Assembly: GCF_013409365.1 (NCBI RefSeq)
Contig: NZ_JACCBA010000001.1
Coordinates: 8,308,001-8,372,000 of the forward strand
Source of the DNA: Actinomadura luteofluorescens
Lineage (GTDB): Bacteria > Actinomycetota > Actinomycetes > Streptosporangiales > Streptosporangiaceae
Direction: 5' to 3'
Length of the DNA stretch: 64,000 nt
Each line of letters opens with the position of its first letter. Position 1 is the first letter of the stretch. The position numbers and the translations under genes were made by a program. Positions 62,633 to 64,000 of this stretch are shown in pieces. The notes under the pieces were generated by a model that saw nothing but the letters and a program-made list of their open reading frames with translations, ran no database searches and was not told the origin of the DNA.

Positions 62633-63360
62633 CGGGCGAACCGACCGACATCCCAGCCGGCGGAGCGTGCGCTTTCCGCCTCCCCAGTGACGCGAGTACC
62701 GCCTCCCAGGCACGCTCTCTCCTCGCTGCGACAATGCGCCCGCTGGGCTTCGCCTCAGATCAGATCGAGGACGGTGAACTCGCAGTGTCCGAGCTAGCTA
62801 CCAATGCCTACACCTATGCGTCCCCGACCGGGCGCGTCAGCGCGGCGGAGCAGGAACTCTGGATCTGGGCACGCATCTGTCCCACTCCTGAACTGGTCGT
62901 CTCGATCTTCGACACACAGCGAGAGACCTGGCCAGTCATCCGCGACGCCGAGCTGCTCGATGAGCACGGCAAGGGGCTCTCCATCGTCGCGGCCGTCTCC
63001 GCCGGCACCGGGACCCACCTCACCCGGTCACGCCTCACCGCGGCGCCCGGCAAGTGTGTCTGGTTCACCCTCGCATTACCAACCCCCTGGCAGATGATCG
63101 ATCAAGCTCCTACGCCGACGCTGGCGGCATGTCAGCTCTCCGACGCACTCAAAGCCCGCGGCATTTCGACCTCCTACCGCAGGGAAGACAGCGGAGCCAC
63201 CGTCCTCAGCACCCGAAGCCTGAGCATCTGGATCGGGTCCAAGACGTTCACCTGGCACGACGGTCACCGCTACACCCGCCAATCACTGATCGACCTCCAA
63301 GAGACCGCCGAGCGCATCACCAGCCATCACGAAACTCACCCCTCGGTATCCCCTGCCTGA
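62626..63360 (+). CDS. ATP-binding HATPase (anti-sigma / RsbW-like)
   Basis: A 244-residue protein starting at GTG 62626. The GHKL ATPase fold is shown by the N-box GELAVSELATNAYTYA, the G1-like VVSIFDTQRETWPV and the G2-like LLDEHGKGLSIVAAVSAG (residues about 40-150). The C-terminal 90 residues form a separate small domain with Trp/His (IWIGSKTFTWHDGHRYTRQS). Such proteins are common near XRE/DUF5753 genes and are thought to phosphorylate anti-sigma antagonists. Confidence 0.82.
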   Translation: MLTGEPTDIPAGGACAFRLPSDASTASQARSLLAATMRPLGFASDQIEDGELAVSELATNAYTYASPTGRVSAAEQELWIWARICPTPELVVSIFDTQRETWPVIRDAELLDEHGKGLSIVAAVSAGTGTHLTRSRLTAAPGKCVWFTLALPTPWQMIDQAPTPTLAACQLSDALKARGISTSYRREDSGATVLSTRSLSIWIGSKTFTWHDGHRYTRQSLIDLQETAERITSHHETHPSVSPA

Positions 63361-63463
63361 TAGCTCGAGCAGCCCGACCGCCTGGGGACCCAACGCCGGG
63401 GATGCGGCGCCACCCCCGGTTCGCCGCGTCCCCGGCCCACAACAGCACCCAGGACCAGTACCT

Positions 63464-64000
63464 ATGCCTACCGAAGCCGACCGCCTTGCTCTACTGCGGC
63501 GAAGCGCCGAGAAGACCCGGATTCTCGCCGAGCGAGCCGACCGCACCGCCATCGATCGCCTCCTCGCTCGCCCAGACGCCGCCAATCAACTCGACGCCCC
63601 CACTCTCGACTTCCTCCGCCAGGCCCAAGACCTGGTCTGCTCCACTGCGCAAGCGCTGACAACAGCGCTAGAAATCGCGAAGCCAACCTGCAACGACGGT
63701 AGCCAGCCGACAGGGGTCCCTGGTGCTGACCTCTACCTCGCCCCACTCTGCGCGAACTCTCTAACACCAGCTACCTCACATCCCCTGGACACTGCCGAGG
63801 CTTGGCGCCGCGCCCACCTCCGCCTGCCCCACCGCGGCGACGTCCCGATCCTCATCCACATTCGAGAATTCGAGGACGGCTACCAGGCCATCCCTATCTC
63901 GGTTCCGATCCCTGAACCACCCCCGATCCCGACCGTCGAGACTGCCATGACCCTGGTCATCGACAAGTCCACTGGCACCGTCACCCGGTGGCCCCTACTC
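63464..64000 (+). CDS. Hypothetical protein, 5' part, running off the window
   Basis: From ATG 63464 the frame is open to the end of the window (179 codons). It starts MPTEADRLALLRRSAEKTRI and has an N-terminal coiled helix (LAERADRTAIDRLLARPDAA), then WRRAHLRLPHRGDVPILIHI and TAMTLVIDKSTGTVTRWPLL. It follows the HATPase gene after about 100 bases on the same strand. No family can be named from this part. Confidence 0.6.
   Translation, partial: MPTEADRLALLRRSAEKTRILAERADRTAIDRLLARPDAANQLDAPTLDFLRQAQDLVCSTAQALTTALEIAKPTCNDGSQPTGVPGADLYLAPLCANSLTPATSHPLDTAEAWRRAHLRLPHRGDVPILIHIREFEDGYQAIPISVPIPEPPPIPTVETAMTLVIDKSTGTVTRWPLL

Noticed and set aside
1..64000. tRNA or rRNA genes serving as attachment sites
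   Set aside because: I looked at element edges for acceptor-stem and T-loop (GGTTCGAATC-like) patterns and found none that fold as a tRNA.

Overview
The window is high-GC DNA from an actinomycete. Supporting signs are a DUF397 gene next to an XRE/DUF5753 regulator, a DUF2637 transfer-type membrane protein, actinobacterial type I-E CRISPR repeats, frequent GTG starts and stand-alone HATPase (anti-sigma-like) proteins. A streptosporangialean or Actinomadura-like host is plausible, but nothing here fixes the genus. No rRNA or tRNA gene was recognised.

The window has two halves. Bases 1 to about 29,200 are a graveyard of mobile DNA. It holds fragments of IS3, IS5, IS110, IS256, IS630, IS701 and ISL3 elements, two broken tyrosine recombinases, a broken arsenate reductase copy, a DNA ligase joined to a pentapeptide-repeat protein, a frameshifted NucA/NucB-type DNase with a candidate immunity gene, and a cas3 that is both frameshifted and cut off at its C-terminus. 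Many of the lesions are single-base indels in homopolymers. Intact genes among the debris are mostly conflict-type: an Imm5-like immunity protein, an SMC/ABC-type ATPase with a zinc-hook and a winged-helix partner (15.4-18.1 kb) whose third gene is split by an IS5-type element, and two small membrane-protein loci.

The CRISPR region (19.7-24.8 kb) has three blocks of type I-E-like repeats. A degenerate + strand block (19.71-20.04 kb) and a - strand block (23.57-24.35 kb) share their three oldest spacers and trailer, so one is a duplicated, inverted relative of the other. The - strand block then meets a + strand block (24.35-24.79 kb) head to head inside one repeat, forming a palindrome with no leader between them. 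The + strand block runs directly into the truncated cas3. No other cas gene is present.

At 27.7-29.1 kb two divergent genes carry matching 23-residue motifs of the kind seen in bacterial amyloid signalling. One is a short helical protein with the motif at its C-terminus, resembling a Bell-type membrane effector. The other is a membrane protein with the motif at its cytoplasmic N-terminus and an SH3-like outer domain. A second operon at 13.1-14.3 kb carries related Q-hydrophobic-G motifs. This is the best candidate for an undescribed system.

From 29.8 kb onward nearly all genes are intact. In order: a peptidase/exporter locus flanked by paralogous LuxR-type regulators (31.5-36.6 kb); a 1185-residue triple-AAA protein with a small membrane partner, divergent from a sigma-like factor (36.9-42.5 kb); a mobilisable element (about 43-52.3 kb) with candidate oriT, MobC-like protein, relaxase, DUF2637 protein, ArdC/primase-like protein and a superinfection-immunity-like protein; an arsenic resistance island (52.5-60.3 kb) with three ArsR regulators, two flavoproteins, an MFS transporter, ACR3 and two arsenate reductases; and an XRE/DUF397 pair with an anti-sigma-like ATPase at the right edge.
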